A stretch of 64,000 nucleotides of DNA from Bacillus shivajii (GCF_020519665.1 NZ_CP084703.1:4278001-4342000); one strand, 5' to 3'; shown: positions 42,227 through 51,509, numbered from the stretch's first letter. Translations and numbers: made by a program. Notes: generated from the letters alone by a model not told the origin.

Positions 42227-43169
42227 TTTAATTCCCTCTCCCTATTTTTTATTATTGGATTTTTATTATTAAAGATTAATTTTTATTCATATTAAGCATT
42301 CTATCATGCATGAATATTTTTTCAACCCTCTAGTTAAATGTTTGAATATTCTGTTTATAGAAAACGCTGCCAATATAGAGTTATATTTAGTTTATAGCAG
42401 GTTTTATCACGCTTTTTTCAGAACGATAAAGATAAATCTCGCGACTTACAGAACCTTTTCCCTATGCATAAAAATGAATCATCACACAATATGCACTAAC
42501 TGTAATTCCATTCACTCGAATTGTATAAAGTGTGCATATTATGAGAATTAAAACGATAGATTGATTTAATTTAATGTATTTAAACAAATAAAGAGAGGTT
42601 AAAAAAGATATAAGGGCAATAAAGAGGGATTTATTACACACGTGGGAATTGGTTCATAACCTTATAAAAACTAACAAATCATTTAACTATTATAATATAG
42701 AAGAAACTAGATCTTCTTTAATAAGAGATGATCTCTAAGGGATACTATTTTAAAAGGAAATATCGATACGGAAAGTAAAAGAGCCTACTAGTTAAAGTAA
42801 CGGGTTCTGTTTAGGGGGGCAAACAACTTAATCACGAAGGAAAACGCATTGATTTTCACACAGGAAATCACATGCGTTTTTTATTGATATATCAATGTTC
42901 TATCATCAAATGGTTGGGAAAAACCATAGTAATTCACACTGATATTCATATGGTAAATAATAAATATTTCTGTTTTGTGATTTCTTTGCGATTTATAGTG
43001 AGAAAATAGCTGGGAATGAAAAGCATTTGGATATTTATGTTAAAATTATTGAAAGGAATGTATGCACTTTGTGAAGTAATGTACTTAAAGAAACGGGGAA
43101 GAGTTAACAGGCAGGTTCCTCTGTTTTAGTGCTTATTGGCAGTTTAGTAAATATTTAAAGGAGACAGTT
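42227..43169. other. Long AT-rich intergenic region
   Basis: 943 bp without a convincing gene. Near the importer start the minus strand has AT-rich half-sites like ARG boxes (TATGAATAAAAATTAAT), not firm. A hairpin with a T-run lies at 42841-42882. At 42789-42813 CTAGTTAAAGTAACGGGTTC resembles the inverted fragment at 45773-45797. At 43069-43096 GTGAAGTAATGTACTTAAAGAAACG recurs at 45592-45615. Confidence 0.5.
42841..42882 (+). terminator. Orphan terminator-like hairpin
   Basis: AAAACGCAT-T-GATTT pairs with AAATC-AC-ATGCGTTTT and is followed by TT. No recognised gene lies upstream on this strand, so it may end a small RNA or be a relic. Confidence 0.5.
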
Positions 43170-43388
43170 ATGGGTACTCTAACTAAATTTGGAAAAATAA
43201 ACGTTCTAATTGGTTCATCCCTTATTATAACTGGCTTTACACGTTTAGTAATTGACTTGGCTAAAGGTGAATTTACATTAACTTCTATTACTTTTATACC
43301 AGTTGGTTTAGCTATTTTAATAAATTTATCACTTTTTAAGTCAATGAATTTTAAAACTAAAACAGAACTTGATGAAGAAAACAACTAA
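43170..43388 (+). CDS. Small two-helix membrane protein, function unknown
   Basis: A 72-residue protein with a good ribosome-binding site (AAAGGAG). Two hydrophobic segments (about 10-28 and 37-54) are joined by a short polar loop, with a charged C-terminal tail (KTKTELDEENN). No family recognised. It is isolated in the accessory region. Confidence 0.65.
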   Translation: MGTLTKFGKINVLIGSSLIITGFTRLVIDLAKGEFTLTSITFIPVGLAILINLSLFKSMNFKTKTELDEENN

Positions 43389-43764
43389 TCATTTCACTAT
43401 ATCTAAAATGTCCTGCATTTTAACAGTGAGGAAGCATTGAAGCCGCTATAACATTTGTTACAGAACTAAACTTACTTTTAGTGAAAATTTCTCACTGCCC
43501 TTTATGTCGCCAACGTGTAGCCTTAGTAAAATTTCGAGTTGCCATTTTTCAGCTCCTTTTCCACCCATAAATTGGAAAATCACAACAAACTAAATGGTGG
43601 TATACAAAAAAGGGAACTCCTTTTAGGGAGTATGCGTAATAATATTAATGCTAAGTATCGAATGACATTAGACTTAGTGATATTTAATATTAGTACTATT
43701 ATTTGGCTGTTTTAATAAGAAATAATAAAAACATGCCGAATACTTCCTAAAATGCTTAGAAAGG

Positions 43765-44106
43765 TTGATTAATATCTTTTACTTTGCAGCAGTTGCAACG
43801 GGGTGTACTTTAATAATCATCTATATTTTAGTTTCTATTTTTATATTAAATAACACACTGGCTTTTATATACATAATGTTAATATCGGGAGTTCTCTCAT
43901 TTCTCCCGATTATTTCAATGAGCTTGCTCACTTCTAAGGTACCCAGTCCAACCATCTATGGGAAAACAATTCCAAAACTTCCAAAGCAGATTCAAGATAA
44001 GTTTTATTTCATTTCCAAAAATGAAAAAGTCAGTATATTTACTATGCTCATGGGCATTCCTCAGATTTTTCTATTCTTTGTATTTATATTATGGAGTATG
44101 CTTTAG
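43765..44106 (+). CDS. Membrane protein of unknown function, doubtful start
   Basis: 113 residues with two N-terminal and one C-terminal hydrophobic segments around a short basic, Pro-rich loop. No family recognised. The only possible usual start, TTG at 43765, directly touches the AAAGG ribosome-binding site, so either a non-standard start (ATT/ATC a few bases on) is used or the gene has lost its 5' end. It precedes the tubby-like gene by 84 nt on the same strand. Confidence 0.5.
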   Translation: MINIFYFAAVATGCTLIIIYILVSIFILNNTLAFIYIMLISGVLSFLPIISMSLLTSKVPSPTIYGKTIPKLPKQIQDKFYFISKNEKVSIFTMLMGIPQIFLFFVFILWSML

Positions 44107-44190
44107 GAAAATAATGAATACTTTGCGTGAAAATATAAATTTATTGATTAAAACTAAAAACTAACCATCATCATATAGAAGGGGATTTCA

Positions 44191-44721
44191 ATGGATACGA
44201 ATATAAAACGCTTTGATTTAACTATTCCAATCTTAAAAACGTCCAGTAAAGAAATAGATGTTTTTGATGAAGAAGGTTTATTATTTGGTGTAATACAAAG
44301 AAAATACCAAAACTATTTTCTATGGATGTTAGGTAAAATCGCTGAGGTCGATGTTGGAACAGTTTTTAAGGTTAACAACCAAGTAGTAGTATCCTCAAAA
44401 AATCAGCCGCTTAAATCTATATTTTCAAGGTACAAATGGAAGGTTGCTGATTCCAGGTATGAGCTAGAGTATGAAGTGAAAGAAACTAATAAAATAAGGA
44501 CGAACTGGAAATTCGAATTTATTATTAGTGACGTGAAGTACATAATGACAGGAAACATGGGTGTTACTAATGTCCATTTATATAAAAGCGATAATCAGAT
44601 GGGGGTCATGAACTTGTCAGCCTCTGTCCCGCGCAAGGCTTCGCTGGAACTATCTGAAGATGAGAATTTAAACTATGAGGCACTTATTTGCTTATTTTAT
44701 ACCGTTTACTTGGTCATGTAG
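44191..44721 (+). CDS. Tubby C-terminal-like (YxjI/LURP-one-type) domain protein
   Basis: 176 residues of mostly beta strands. Patterns such as DVFDEEGLLFGVIQRK and the strand-rich middle resemble the tubby C-terminal-like/LOR fold seen in Bacillus YxjI-type proteins, whose function is unknown. Ribosome-binding site AGAAGGGG. No signal peptide. It follows a small membrane protein gene and could act with it. The identification is by pattern only. Confidence 0.65.
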   Translation: MDTNIKRFDLTIPILKTSSKEIDVFDEEGLLFGVIQRKYQNYFLWMLGKIAEVDVGTVFKVNNQVVVSSKNQPLKSIFSRYKWKVADSRYELEYEVKETNKIRTNWKFEFIISDVKYIMTGNMGVTNVHLYKSDNQMGVMNLSASVPRKASLELSEDENLNYEALICLFYTVYLVM

Positions 44722-44767
44722 TTGTTGATGCTCTTGTTCAACAAACGAAGAGCGTTAGTAAAATTTT

Positions 44768-44796
44768 GAGTTGCAGCGTTGCAGCTCATTTTTTGT
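44768..44796 (+). terminator. Terminator of the tubby-like gene
   Basis: GAGTTGCA / TGCAGCTC with a 4-nt loop and ATTTTTT. A decayed relative lies at about 43529-43552. Confidence 0.65.
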
Positions 44797-45158
44797 GGCA
44801 ATAATCTGGAAAATGATGTTAAACTGATGGGGCGTTCCTTCGATAAGGAGTTATCCTTTATTAGACGAACGAAGCAGTAAATAAGAAAGTCACCATTACC
44901 TTAAATACATAGTAGTCGTATTATGCGTAAAAAAAGATTTAATGGTCTTTATTAGGGTTGGTTTTCTGTTAGTTTCATGTGTTTGGTATTTAAAAATAAT
45001 TTCGTCTAGTTCTTGACTGTATTTAATAGTATCAGGGTGATTGAAACCTTTTGTATGAGCTGTAGAGATCATACGAATTCGTAGTGTATCAATTTTATTT
45101 TCAATATTATAGAAATTAATTAAATTTTTTGGTAATATTTAACTATATTTTAATTCTG
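44797..45158. other. Gene-free stretch in the accessory region
   Basis: About 360 bp without a supported gene; contains fragments like AACGAAGAGCGTTAG-type repeats at its left edge and AT-rich sequence that should hold the lipoprotein promoter. Confidence 0.4.
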
Positions 45159-45176
45159 AGGAGGTGTGGATATAAC

Positions 45177-45551
45177 GTGAAAATACATATTAAAATTACT
45201 CTCATCACGGTATTATTCATATTTCCTTTATTAATGGCGTGTAATTCACAACAGCCCGAAACGATCGGTGATGAAGCATGGATAATATCCAACAAAGCAA
45301 CCGATTCGATTATTAATTTTTATGAAAATAATGAAGAACTTGACACCGAACCCTTACAAGATTTAGATGAATATTATAGCGAACATGATCAAGGTCTTAG
45401 TGCTGATTTAACGACTGACGAAGCCGTCTTAATTACTTTATTATCAAGACTCTCCTCAGACATTTTATACCTTAATGAACATGGAAAAATTATTTTTGAC
45501 ACAATTGAGGAAGACTTGCAATTCATAAAAAAAATTTTAGGAAGAACTTAA
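45177..45551 (+). CDS. Small acidic lipoprotein, function unknown
   Basis: 124 residues. The signal peptide ends in the lipobox LLMAC (Cys20), followed by a strongly acidic, helical domain (DEAW..., LDTEPLQDLDEYYSEHD, shortened). I set the start at GTG 45177 with GAGGAGGTG 9 nt upstream; the open frame starts at 45129 but has no site there. No family recognised. Confidence 0.75.
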   Translation: MKIHIKITLITVLFIFPLLMACNSQQPETIGDEAWIISNKATDSIINFYENNEELDTEPLQDLDEYYSEHDQGLSADLTTDEAVLITLLSRLSSDILYLNEHGKIIFDTIEEDLQFIKKILGRT

Positions 45552-45650
45552 AGATGATGCGAGGTAATTACTCCTAAGTGGTTAAATTTTGTGAAGTGAT
45601 GTACTTAAAGAAACGAAGAGCGTTAGTTGAACAAGCGAACGTGTTAACCC

Positions 45651-45682
45651 AAAGGACGAAGAGCATATTCTTCGTCCTTTTT
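45651..45682 (+). terminator. Terminator within a repeated 3' segment
   Basis: AAAGGACGAAGA / TTCTTCGTCCTTTTT, perfect stem. It is part of a repeated fragment (TGAAGTGATGTACTTAAAG...) partly shared with 43069-43096. Confidence 0.85.
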
Positions 45683-45937
45683 CCAATTCTATTTATACTG
45701 TGATTTTAGTGTGAAATTTTCGTGATATTGCGTGTGAATTTGTATGTGATTTTCCGTTTTGCACCTCATAATGGAACCCGTTATAGTTAAAGTAAGCTCT
45801 TTTCATCTTCAATAACTATACTATTTTTGGCGTTACGACCTTCTCTTAAATACTTAAGCCCATCGCCGACATTACGTACTAGTAGTTCTCGTAAGTAAAC
45901 TTTGAACTATGAAAAAATGCTATTGACTTGAATTCCT
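45683..45937. other. Gene-free stretch with a relic repeat
   Basis: No supported gene. GGAACCCGTTATAGTTAAAG (45773-45792) is an inverted near-match of the fragment at 42789-42813. Confidence 0.4.
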
Positions 45938-46275
45938 TTATTTTAACCAGCCGATTAGCTCTGGCTCTTTATTTCTGAAAACTTGCTTTACTTCTGTATA
46001 TTCTTCAAGACCGATACTCCCTAACTCACGGCCGATTCCAGATTGTTTTAAATCCACCCCCACGGTGCTTGTGCAAAGTATGAATGGAAATCGAAATACA
46101 CACCTTCTGCTTTCGCAATATCATTTGACCATACCGCTCCAGCAAAGCCATAGATTGTATCATTCGCCTTTTCAACAGTCTCATCGGCAGTAGGGAATGT
46201 CTACCGTTAGTACAGGCCCAAATACTTCTTCCTGAATAATTTTCAAATCAGATGTACAGTTTGTAAAAATCGTCG
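45938..46275 (-). pseudogene. Remnant of a betaine-aldehyde dehydrogenase gene (gbsA-like)
   Basis: Minus-strand pieces match the C-terminus of an aldehyde dehydrogenase: [56 protein letters not shown] and IGLEEYTEVKQVFRNKEPELIGWL before a stop at 45938 (long matches split). At least two frameshifts (after APWGG and after FK) and an internal deletion (the part before DFHSYF) break it, and everything upstream of EEVFGP is missing. APWGG next to QSGIGRELG is typical of GbsA-type enzymes. It sits beside gbsR. Confidence 0.85.
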
Positions 46276-46594
46276 GTCATAGAAAAAACCATCTATACAT
46301 TTTTAAATGTCAAAGAGATCTCCCTCTTTTTGGAATCTTCTTTGTAAATATTATCTATTAATATCATTAAATTTTTATTTAACGTTGTTAATTTTATTAA
46401 AATAACATAGTCAAAATTGTCTGTCAAAAAAATGTACACACTAAAAAAAGTAAAAATTTTTTATCAATTGGTATGACGAGGCGAACAGCTTTTTTAATAA
46501 ATTTTATGTTTTGACTTTTTTTTTAGTTCCGTTAACATAAAGATTGTATGAAAAATATTTAACTAATTTAATACTTCGTGAAGGGGGTTGTTAT
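46276..46594. promoter_or_regulatory. Control region of gbsR
   Basis: AT-rich. A likely promoter is -35 TTGACT (46511-46516), 16-bp spacer, -10 TAACAT (46533-46538). No clear operator was assigned. No gene in 46276-46543. Confidence 0.5.
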
Positions 46595-47149
46595 ATGAAT
46601 CCAAAAGATGATCTAGCGAAACAATCTATTGATCATGCTAAGGATCTCGTTATTGAATCAATTGCCGAAACCATGGACTTATACGGGGTAACAAGAAGTG
46701 TCGGAAACTTGTATGGCACGATGTACTTTGAAGAAGATATGACATTAGATGAAATGCGTGAAGAGCTTGAAATGAGTAAGCCAAGCATGAGTACTGGTGT
46801 CAAAAAGCTTCAGGAGTTTGATATTGTAAAGAAGACTTTTAGAAGGGGCAGCCGTAAGCATACATACGCTGCTGAAAAGGACTTCTTTCGTTTCTTCAAT
46901 AAATTTTTCACAAAAAAATGGGAGCGTGAAGTAAAGCTTAATCTCGAAGCTATTGAACGCGCTCAAACGGAACTCGATGAAGTCATGCAATCAGACGATA
47001 CCTCGGAAGAGCTAAGAAAAGAAGCTGAAATAATATATGAGCAACTGGAAGTTTCTAAGCCTTACTATCTTTGGTTAAATAAGCTCGTTAATGGGATTCG
47101 CAATGGAGAGATTTTTGAAGCCTTTCCAATTGAAACAGATAAAGAATAA
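46595..47149 (+). CDS. gbsR: GbsR-family (MarR-like) choline/betaine-responsive repressor
   Basis: 184 residues with an N-terminal winged-helix DNA-binding domain (LYGVTRSVGNLYGTMYF and EMSKPSMSTGVKKLQEFDIV, shortened) and a helical C-terminal part, as in Bacillus GbsR. In B. subtilis GbsR represses glycine-betaine synthesis and choline uptake genes and is released by choline. Start at ATG 46595 (AAGGGGG upstream) rather than the open frame's 46544. The neighbours agree: a decayed gbsA on one side, a choline-type symporter on the other. Confidence 0.9.
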   Translation: MNPKDDLAKQSIDHAKDLVIESIAETMDLYGVTRSVGNLYGTMYFEEDMTLDEMREELEMSKPSMSTGVKKLQEFDIVKKTFRRGSRKHTYAAEKDFFRFFNKFFTKKWEREVKLNLEAIERAQTELDEVMQSDDTSEELRKEAEIIYEQLEVSKPYYLWLNKLVNGIRNGEIFEAFPIETDKE

Positions 47150-47367
47150 CAACGATTTTAAAAAAACACGTTGGACTGTTCAGCATAAAATCTTTATGTT
47201 GTTCTAAAAAGGCGTGTTTGTAGAAATAAAAGACTGAATATAAGGAATGTTCTGACCATACTGAGAGTGACATGAATGACAGAAGCACAGAGGAATTCGT
47301 ACAGAGTAATTGGTTTTATCGCGATTTTTGCAGGGCTGTTTATTTTTTAGCCCTTTCAAATAATGAT

Positions 47368-48900
47368 ATGCATTGGGGCGGTTTCATTTCGATGCTTATA
47401 TTTTATGCTCTTATTTATTATGTTGGAGCATTTGTTGCAGCCAAAAATACAAACTCATTAAGCGACATGATGGTTGCAAAACGTAGCTTACCGCTTGGTG
47501 TTGCAATGTTTACGATGGCAGCAACTTGGGTTGGTGGCGGTTACATAAATGGTACTGCTGAATTTACGTACAGTGATGGTCTTGTGTGGGCACAAGCACC
47601 TTGGGGTTATGCATTAAGTTTAATTATCGGTGGTATTTTCTACGCCAGGAAGATGCGTCGTTATGAATTTATGACAATCATCGATCCACTTGAACAGCGC
47701 TTTGGGAAAAAATTAGCTGGTGTACTTTATATCCCCGCCTTACTAGGAGAGCTTTTCTGGAGTGCAGCAATCTTAACAGCACTTGGAACGACCTTTGGAA
47801 CGATATTAGGAATCGACTTTACAACCTCGATTATCATTTCTGGTGTGATTGCGATTGCTTATACCGTTCTTGGCGGGATGTGGGCTGTTGCCTACACCGA
47901 TCTTATTCAACTTGCTATTCTTATTGGTGGACTTTTCTTGGTCATTCCATTTGCCTTGCAGCATGTCGGCAGTTTGGGAGGCAGTTGGAGTGCATATCAA
48001 GCAGACCTTGCATCATATGCGAATTTATTTCCTCCATTAGATGGATTGCGCCATGATGACTGGGGCAATTGGTACTGGCACTGGTGGGACTATGCATTAC
48101 TATTAATTTTTGGTGGTATTGCATGGCAAGTATACTTCCAACGCGTCTTGTCATCGAAAAATGAAAATACGGCAATGTGGCTATCCATTACAGCGGGGAT
48201 CATTTGTATTATTGCAGCCATTCCTGCTGTACTAATTGGTGTAATCGGTTACAGTGCAGACTGGGCTGCAGTCGGGGCGACAGATCCAGAAAACCCTGCT
48301 ATGATTCTCCCTTACGTTTTACGATATTTAACGCCTGAATGGGTCGCCGCCATTGGTTTAGGAGCATTAGCAGCAGCCGTTATGTCGTCAATGGACTCCT
48401 CAATTTTATCTGCATCATCAATGGCTGGTTGGAACGTTTATCGTCCACTTGTGAAAAAACGCGTTACTGACGAACAAGTAAAGAAAATGATTAAGCGAAG
48501 CATTATTATTGTTGGTACAACTGCAATGATTATTGCGTTAAATGTTCAAAGTGTTTACACACTCTGGTATTTAGCATCGGACCTTGTGTATTGTATTTTG
48601 TTCCCTCAGTTAACGATGGCACTCTTTTATCGAAACGCCAACTTTTATGGTGCATTAAGTGGATTAATCGTCGCAGCATTTTTACGATTCGGAGGCGGAG
48701 AACCTGCGTTTGGTATTCCAAACTTCCTTCCGTATCCAATGATTGAAGATGGAATCGTCTTATTCCCATTCCGAACGTTTGCGATGATTATGGCCTTTGT
48801 TACAATCTTCGTCGTTTCTGAGCTAACAAAGAGCAAGTGCAAGCCACTCCCTCTGTTAATGCCTCATGAACGTGATCGCAACCAACCGAAAGCGGGTTAA
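47368..48900 (+). CDS. Sodium-solute symporter resembling the high-affinity choline transporter CHT1
   Basis: A 510-residue SSS-family symporter with about 13 membrane segments. The region ATWVGGGYINGTAE and the following WAQAPWGYALSLIIGG, IDPLEQRFG and FIPALxGE-like (YIPALLGELFW) blocks are strikingly like the animal choline transporter CHT1 (SLC5A7). Choline uptake is therefore the likely role, fitting the gbsR neighbour. The frame is open from ATG 47272, but the first 32 codons do not look like the family and contain a GGGCT/AGCCC hairpin; homology begins at ATG 47368. Neither start has a good ribosome-binding site. It ends in a terminator. Confidence 0.88.
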   Translation: MHWGGFISMLIFYALIYYVGAFVAAKNTNSLSDMMVAKRSLPLGVAMFTMAATWVGGGYINGTAEFTYSDGLVWAQAPWGYALSLIIGGIFYARKMRRYEFMTIIDPLEQRFGKKLAGVLYIPALLGELFWSAAILTALGTTFGTILGIDFTTSIIISGVIAIAYTVLGGMWAVAYTDLIQLAILIGGLFLVIPFALQHVGSLGGSWSAYQADLASYANLFPPLDGLRHDDWGNWYWHWWDYALLLIFGGIAWQVYFQRVLSSKNENTAMWLSITAGIICIIAAIPAVLIGVIGYSADWAAVGATDPENPAMILPYVLRYLTPEWVAAIGLGALAAAVMSSMDSSILSASSMAGWNVYRPLVKKRVTDEQVKKMIKRSIIIVGTTAMIIALNVQSVYTLWYLASDLVYCILFPQLTMALFYRNANFYGALSGLIVAAFLRFGGGEPAFGIPNFLPYPMIEDGIVLFPFRTFAMIMAFVTIFVVSELTKSKCKPLPLLMPHERDRNQPKAG

Positions 48901-48910
48901 CAAAAGAATT

Positions 48911-48942
48911 AGCTCTTGTCGCTAAGACAAGGGCTTTTTTTC
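48911..48942 (+). terminator. Terminator of the choline-type symporter
   Basis: AGCTCTTGTC / GACAAGGGCT with a 5-nt loop and T7. Confidence 0.9.
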
Positions 48943-49098
48943 TGCCCATTTTTTCAAGATAACTTCAGTATTTCGATTCGTTATCTTTTTGGTTTTTCCG
49001 AGTACCGTCACCAACCCCATGATTGATTACTTTCCTCGTATAGAGAAAGAATATAAATGAAAAGCTATACATGTTAATTAAATGATGGAGGGATTGAA

Positions 49099-49278
49099 AT
49101 GAATAAAGACCGAGTCATGGAGATTTTAGATTCTCCAGATATGATTGAAGTGATGTATAAAGGGACACCCATCTTTATTGAACAAGTCGATGAAAGTATC
49201 GAGCAAGCTAGAGTGTATCCATTAGATGACCCTACAAAACATATGGATGTTGAGGTTGAAAGCTTACAAGAGCATTAA
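49099..49278 (+). CDS. sspH: Small acid-soluble spore protein H, copy 1
   Basis: A 59-residue SspH-family minor spore protein. It shows the family pattern: N-terminal MNKDRVMEILDSPDM, central Y-x-G-TPI(F/Y)I-(E/Q)-x-VD, then (A)RVYPLDDP. These proteins are made in the forespore and packed in the spore core. Ribosome-binding site GGAGGGA. Upstream CATGTTA (about 49069) resembles a SigG -10, with AGAATA 16 nt before it. It is monocistronic, between the symporter and argH. Confidence 0.93.
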   Translation: MNKDRVMEILDSPDMIEVMYKGTPIFIEQVDESIEQARVYPLDDPTKHMDVEVESLQEH

Positions 49279-49325
49279 AAGTAGATAGGTTCACTAACTG
49301 TACATCGAAATTTTGTACAAATAAA

Positions 49326-49367
49326 AAGATGACTCAACGGAAAAAAGTGATTGAGTCATCTTTTTCA
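49326..49367 (-). terminator. Terminator of argH
   Basis: AAAAAGATGACTCAA / TTGAGTCATCTTTTT is symmetric, with T-runs on both strands. It also may end sspH on the plus strand. Confidence 0.9.
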
Positions 49368-49369
49368 AA

Positions 49370-50764
49370 TTATTTTTCACTGTCTTGTATTACACCAAGC
49401 TTATCTTTTGCTAATTCCAACTGCATTTTCACTTGCTCGGGCGACGTTCCTCCGTAACTATTCCTTACTCCCATAACATGCTCTGGGGCTAAAACCTCAA
49501 AAATGTCCTCTTCAAATAATGGACTAAATGCTTGATACTCCTCTAAATTCAAATCTAATAAATACTTTCCTTGCTCAATCGCGTTTAATACAATTTTTCC
49601 AATCACTTCATGAGCTTCACGGAAAGGCATACCTTTTGTGACAAGGTAATCAGCAATATCTGTTGCATTTGAATAATCGTTATTTACAGCTTTACGCATC
49701 GTATCAATATTTACGTTCATCGTAGCAATCATCGGCGCTAACAGTTTTAATGAACCTTCAACTGTTTCCACTGTATCAAACATTCCCTCTTTATCTTCTT
49801 GCATATCTTTGTTATACGCTAACGGAAGCCCCTTCAAAACAGTTAATAGGCCGACTAGGTCCCCATATACACGCCCCGTTTTTGCTCGCAATAATTCTGG
49901 AACGTCTGGATTCTTCTTCTGTGGCATAATACTAGATCCTGTACAAAAAGAATCATCGAGCTCAATGAAATTGAATTCTTCACTGCTCCAAATGACGAAC
50001 TCTTCAGAAAGACGCGATATGTGCGTCATTAAAATGGATGATGCAGAAAGAAATTCAAGAATAAAGTCACGGTCACTCACTGCATCCATACTATTTGGGT
50101 AGACTTTATCAAAACCGAGTAGTTCTGCTGTCCGCTCTCGGTCAATAGGGAATGTCGTTCCTGCCAATGCCCCTGCACCAAGAGGTAGCCAATTAACCCG
50201 CTCCAAACTATCGAGTAGTCGCTCTTTATCACGTTGGAGCATCCAAAAATAGGCCATCATATGGTGGGCAAATGAGACTGGCTGCGCTCGCTGCAAGTGT
50301 GTGTACCCTGGAATGATCGTCTCAATATTATCTTCTGCTTGCTGTACGATCGCTGCTTGGACATCATCAATAAGCTTTATGATATCATTTGTATGATTTT
50401 TTAAATATAAATGCATATCTGTTGCAACTTGGTCATTTCTGCTTCTTCCTGTATGAAGTTTCCCTCCGACAGGGCCAATTTCATCAATTAAGAAGGCTTC
50501 AATATTCATATGAATATCTTCATTCTCGACAGAGTATGTGAGTTCACCCTTTTCAATTTTTTCCCCGACTTTATTTAAGCCTGCAGTAATGGACTGCATC
50601 TCCTCATTTGTAATGATGCCGCACTCGGCAAGCATTTGAACGTGCGCTAGACTTCCTTGAATATCTTCTCTTGCTAATTTTTGATCAAAGGAAATGGAAG
50701 CTGTTAACTCTTCCACAAGTTTGTTTGTATCTTTCGTAAATCTTCCGCCCCATAACTTAGACAT
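49370..50764 (-). CDS. argH: Argininosuccinate lyase
   Basis: 464 residues; cleaves argininosuccinate to arginine and fumarate, the last step of arginine synthesis. The fumarase-superfamily signature [12 protein letters not shown] is at about residue 280, with the catalytic Ser in its flexible loop. [13 protein letters not shown] and [10 protein letters not shown] are intact. I chose ATG 50764, 8 nt after AAGGAGG; GTG 50770 is too close. It is separated from argG by 745 bp of repeat DNA, although in the same direction as the rest of the arg operon. Confidence 0.97.
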   Translation of the reverse strand: MSKLWGGRFTKDTNKLVEELTASISFDQKLAREDIQGSLAHVQMLAECGIITNEEMQSITAGLNKVGEKIEKGELTYSVENEDIHMNIEAFLIDEIGPVGGKLHTGRSRNDQVATDMHLYLKNHTNDIIKLIDDVQAAIVQQAEDNIETIIPGYTHLQRAQPVSFAHHMMAYFWMLQRDKERLLDSLERVNWLPLGAGALAGTTFPIDRERTAELLGFDKVYPNSMDAVSDRDFILEFLSASSILMTHISRLSEEFVIWSSEEFNFIELDDSFCTGSSIMPQKKNPDVPELLRAKTGRVYGDLVGLLTVLKGLPLAYNKDMQEDKEGMFDTVETVEGSLKLLAPMIATMNVNIDTMRKAVNNDYSNATDIADYLVTKGMPFREAHEVIGKIVLNAIEQGKYLLDLNLEEYQAFSPLFEEDIFEVLAPEHVMGVRNSYGGTSPEQVKMQLELAKDKLGVIQDSEK

Positions 50765-50819
50765 CGACACTTCCTCCTTAAGGAATTGGCTTTGTTAAAG
50801 CTTGTATTGATTTCACAAA

Positions 50820-51110
50820 AATACACTCGCTTGCATTCACGATGTCTACTTTGCCGTGGCAAGGCTTCAGCTAATCGGGGAATTCCTGTCTCTTCCTCTA
50901 CAAGCAATGCTTTGAAGACTTATCCGTCCACCGGGCAAAACGCCACGTCCTGTGGCATGCCCGGTATTAGGACGTCCTGTCCGTTGAGACAAACCGATAG
51001 AGTAGAACTTCGACTAAAATCCCCACGTCCTGTGGGGACGTCGAAGTCACCACATCCTTGTGGAAGTTCGTGAAGCCATGCTCGTCGCAGGCGTCTCGTG
51101 ATTTTTGAAA
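50820..51110. repeat. GC-richer hairpin block (CAC-RTCCT-GTG family) between argG and argH
   Basis: Nested hairpins without coding signal. CCGGGCA (50931-50937) and TGCCCGG (50958-50964) enclose GCCAC-GTCCT-GTGGC. CTTCGAC and GTCGAAG (about 51008-51045) enclose CCCCAC-GTCCT-GTGGGG. Then CCAC-ATCCT-TGTGG at 51050-51063. A related hairpin (GCAC-ATCCT-GTGC on the minus strand) occurs near 62131. Base composition differs from the flanking arg genes. Confidence 0.75.
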
Positions 51111-51142
51111 ATCAACAAATAAAATAAACAGAGCCAATAAAT

Positions 51143-51499
51143 TTAATAATCAATTTCATAATTCCGTTTTTTGCGCAATGAAACGAATGATATTTTAAAT
51201 TTTTCATTAAGAGTAAGTTTTGTTTAGAAGTGAACGTAACAAAAGACGGCGACTCCCGGAGGATCAGCGACGAGCAATACTTCTTCGAACTGCGACGAGT
51301 AACCGCAGGAGCACTCTTTACCTGCGACGAGCAAGCGTAGTGGCGCAGGAGCAACGAGCTGAAGATCCACTTAGGCGAAGAGCTGTCGAGCCTAAGTTAG
51401 CTGAAGACAAGCCCTCGGGAAAGCGTCCGTCTGAAGTGAAGTTCACGATCTTCATTCGGAATTTCGCATCTTATTTTGAGTTATGAAATTGATTCAATT
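51143..51499. repeat. MITE-like dispersed element, copy B (inverted relative to copy A)
   Basis: About 357 bp. Ends are ATCAATTTCATAATTCCG on the left and, inverted on the right, AATTGAATCAATTTCATAAC. Internal blocks match copies A and C (GTGAACGTAACAAAAGACGG, GAGGATCAGCGACGAGCAAT, GATCCACTTAGGCGAAGAGC, GACGCTTTCC-type end). The middle has about one degenerate 57-bp-type repeat. Confidence 0.8.
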
Positions 51500-51509
51500 G
51501 AAAAATGAT

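Noticed and set aside
43016-43132. 38-codon frame MKSIWIFML... around the repeated GTGAAGTAATG fragment
   Set aside because: There is no ribosome-binding site, and the part shared with 45592-45615 diverges immediately afterwards, so it is more likely a repeat fragment.
47272-47367. 32-residue N-terminal extension of the choline-type symporter
   Set aside because: It does not resemble the family, contains a GGGCT/AGCCC hairpin and has only a weak upstream site; the family begins at the ATG at 47368. I could not fully exclude it.
51112-51486. Frames of 80-88 codons inside element copy B
   Set aside because: They share sequence only with the non-coding element copies and have no ribosome-binding site.
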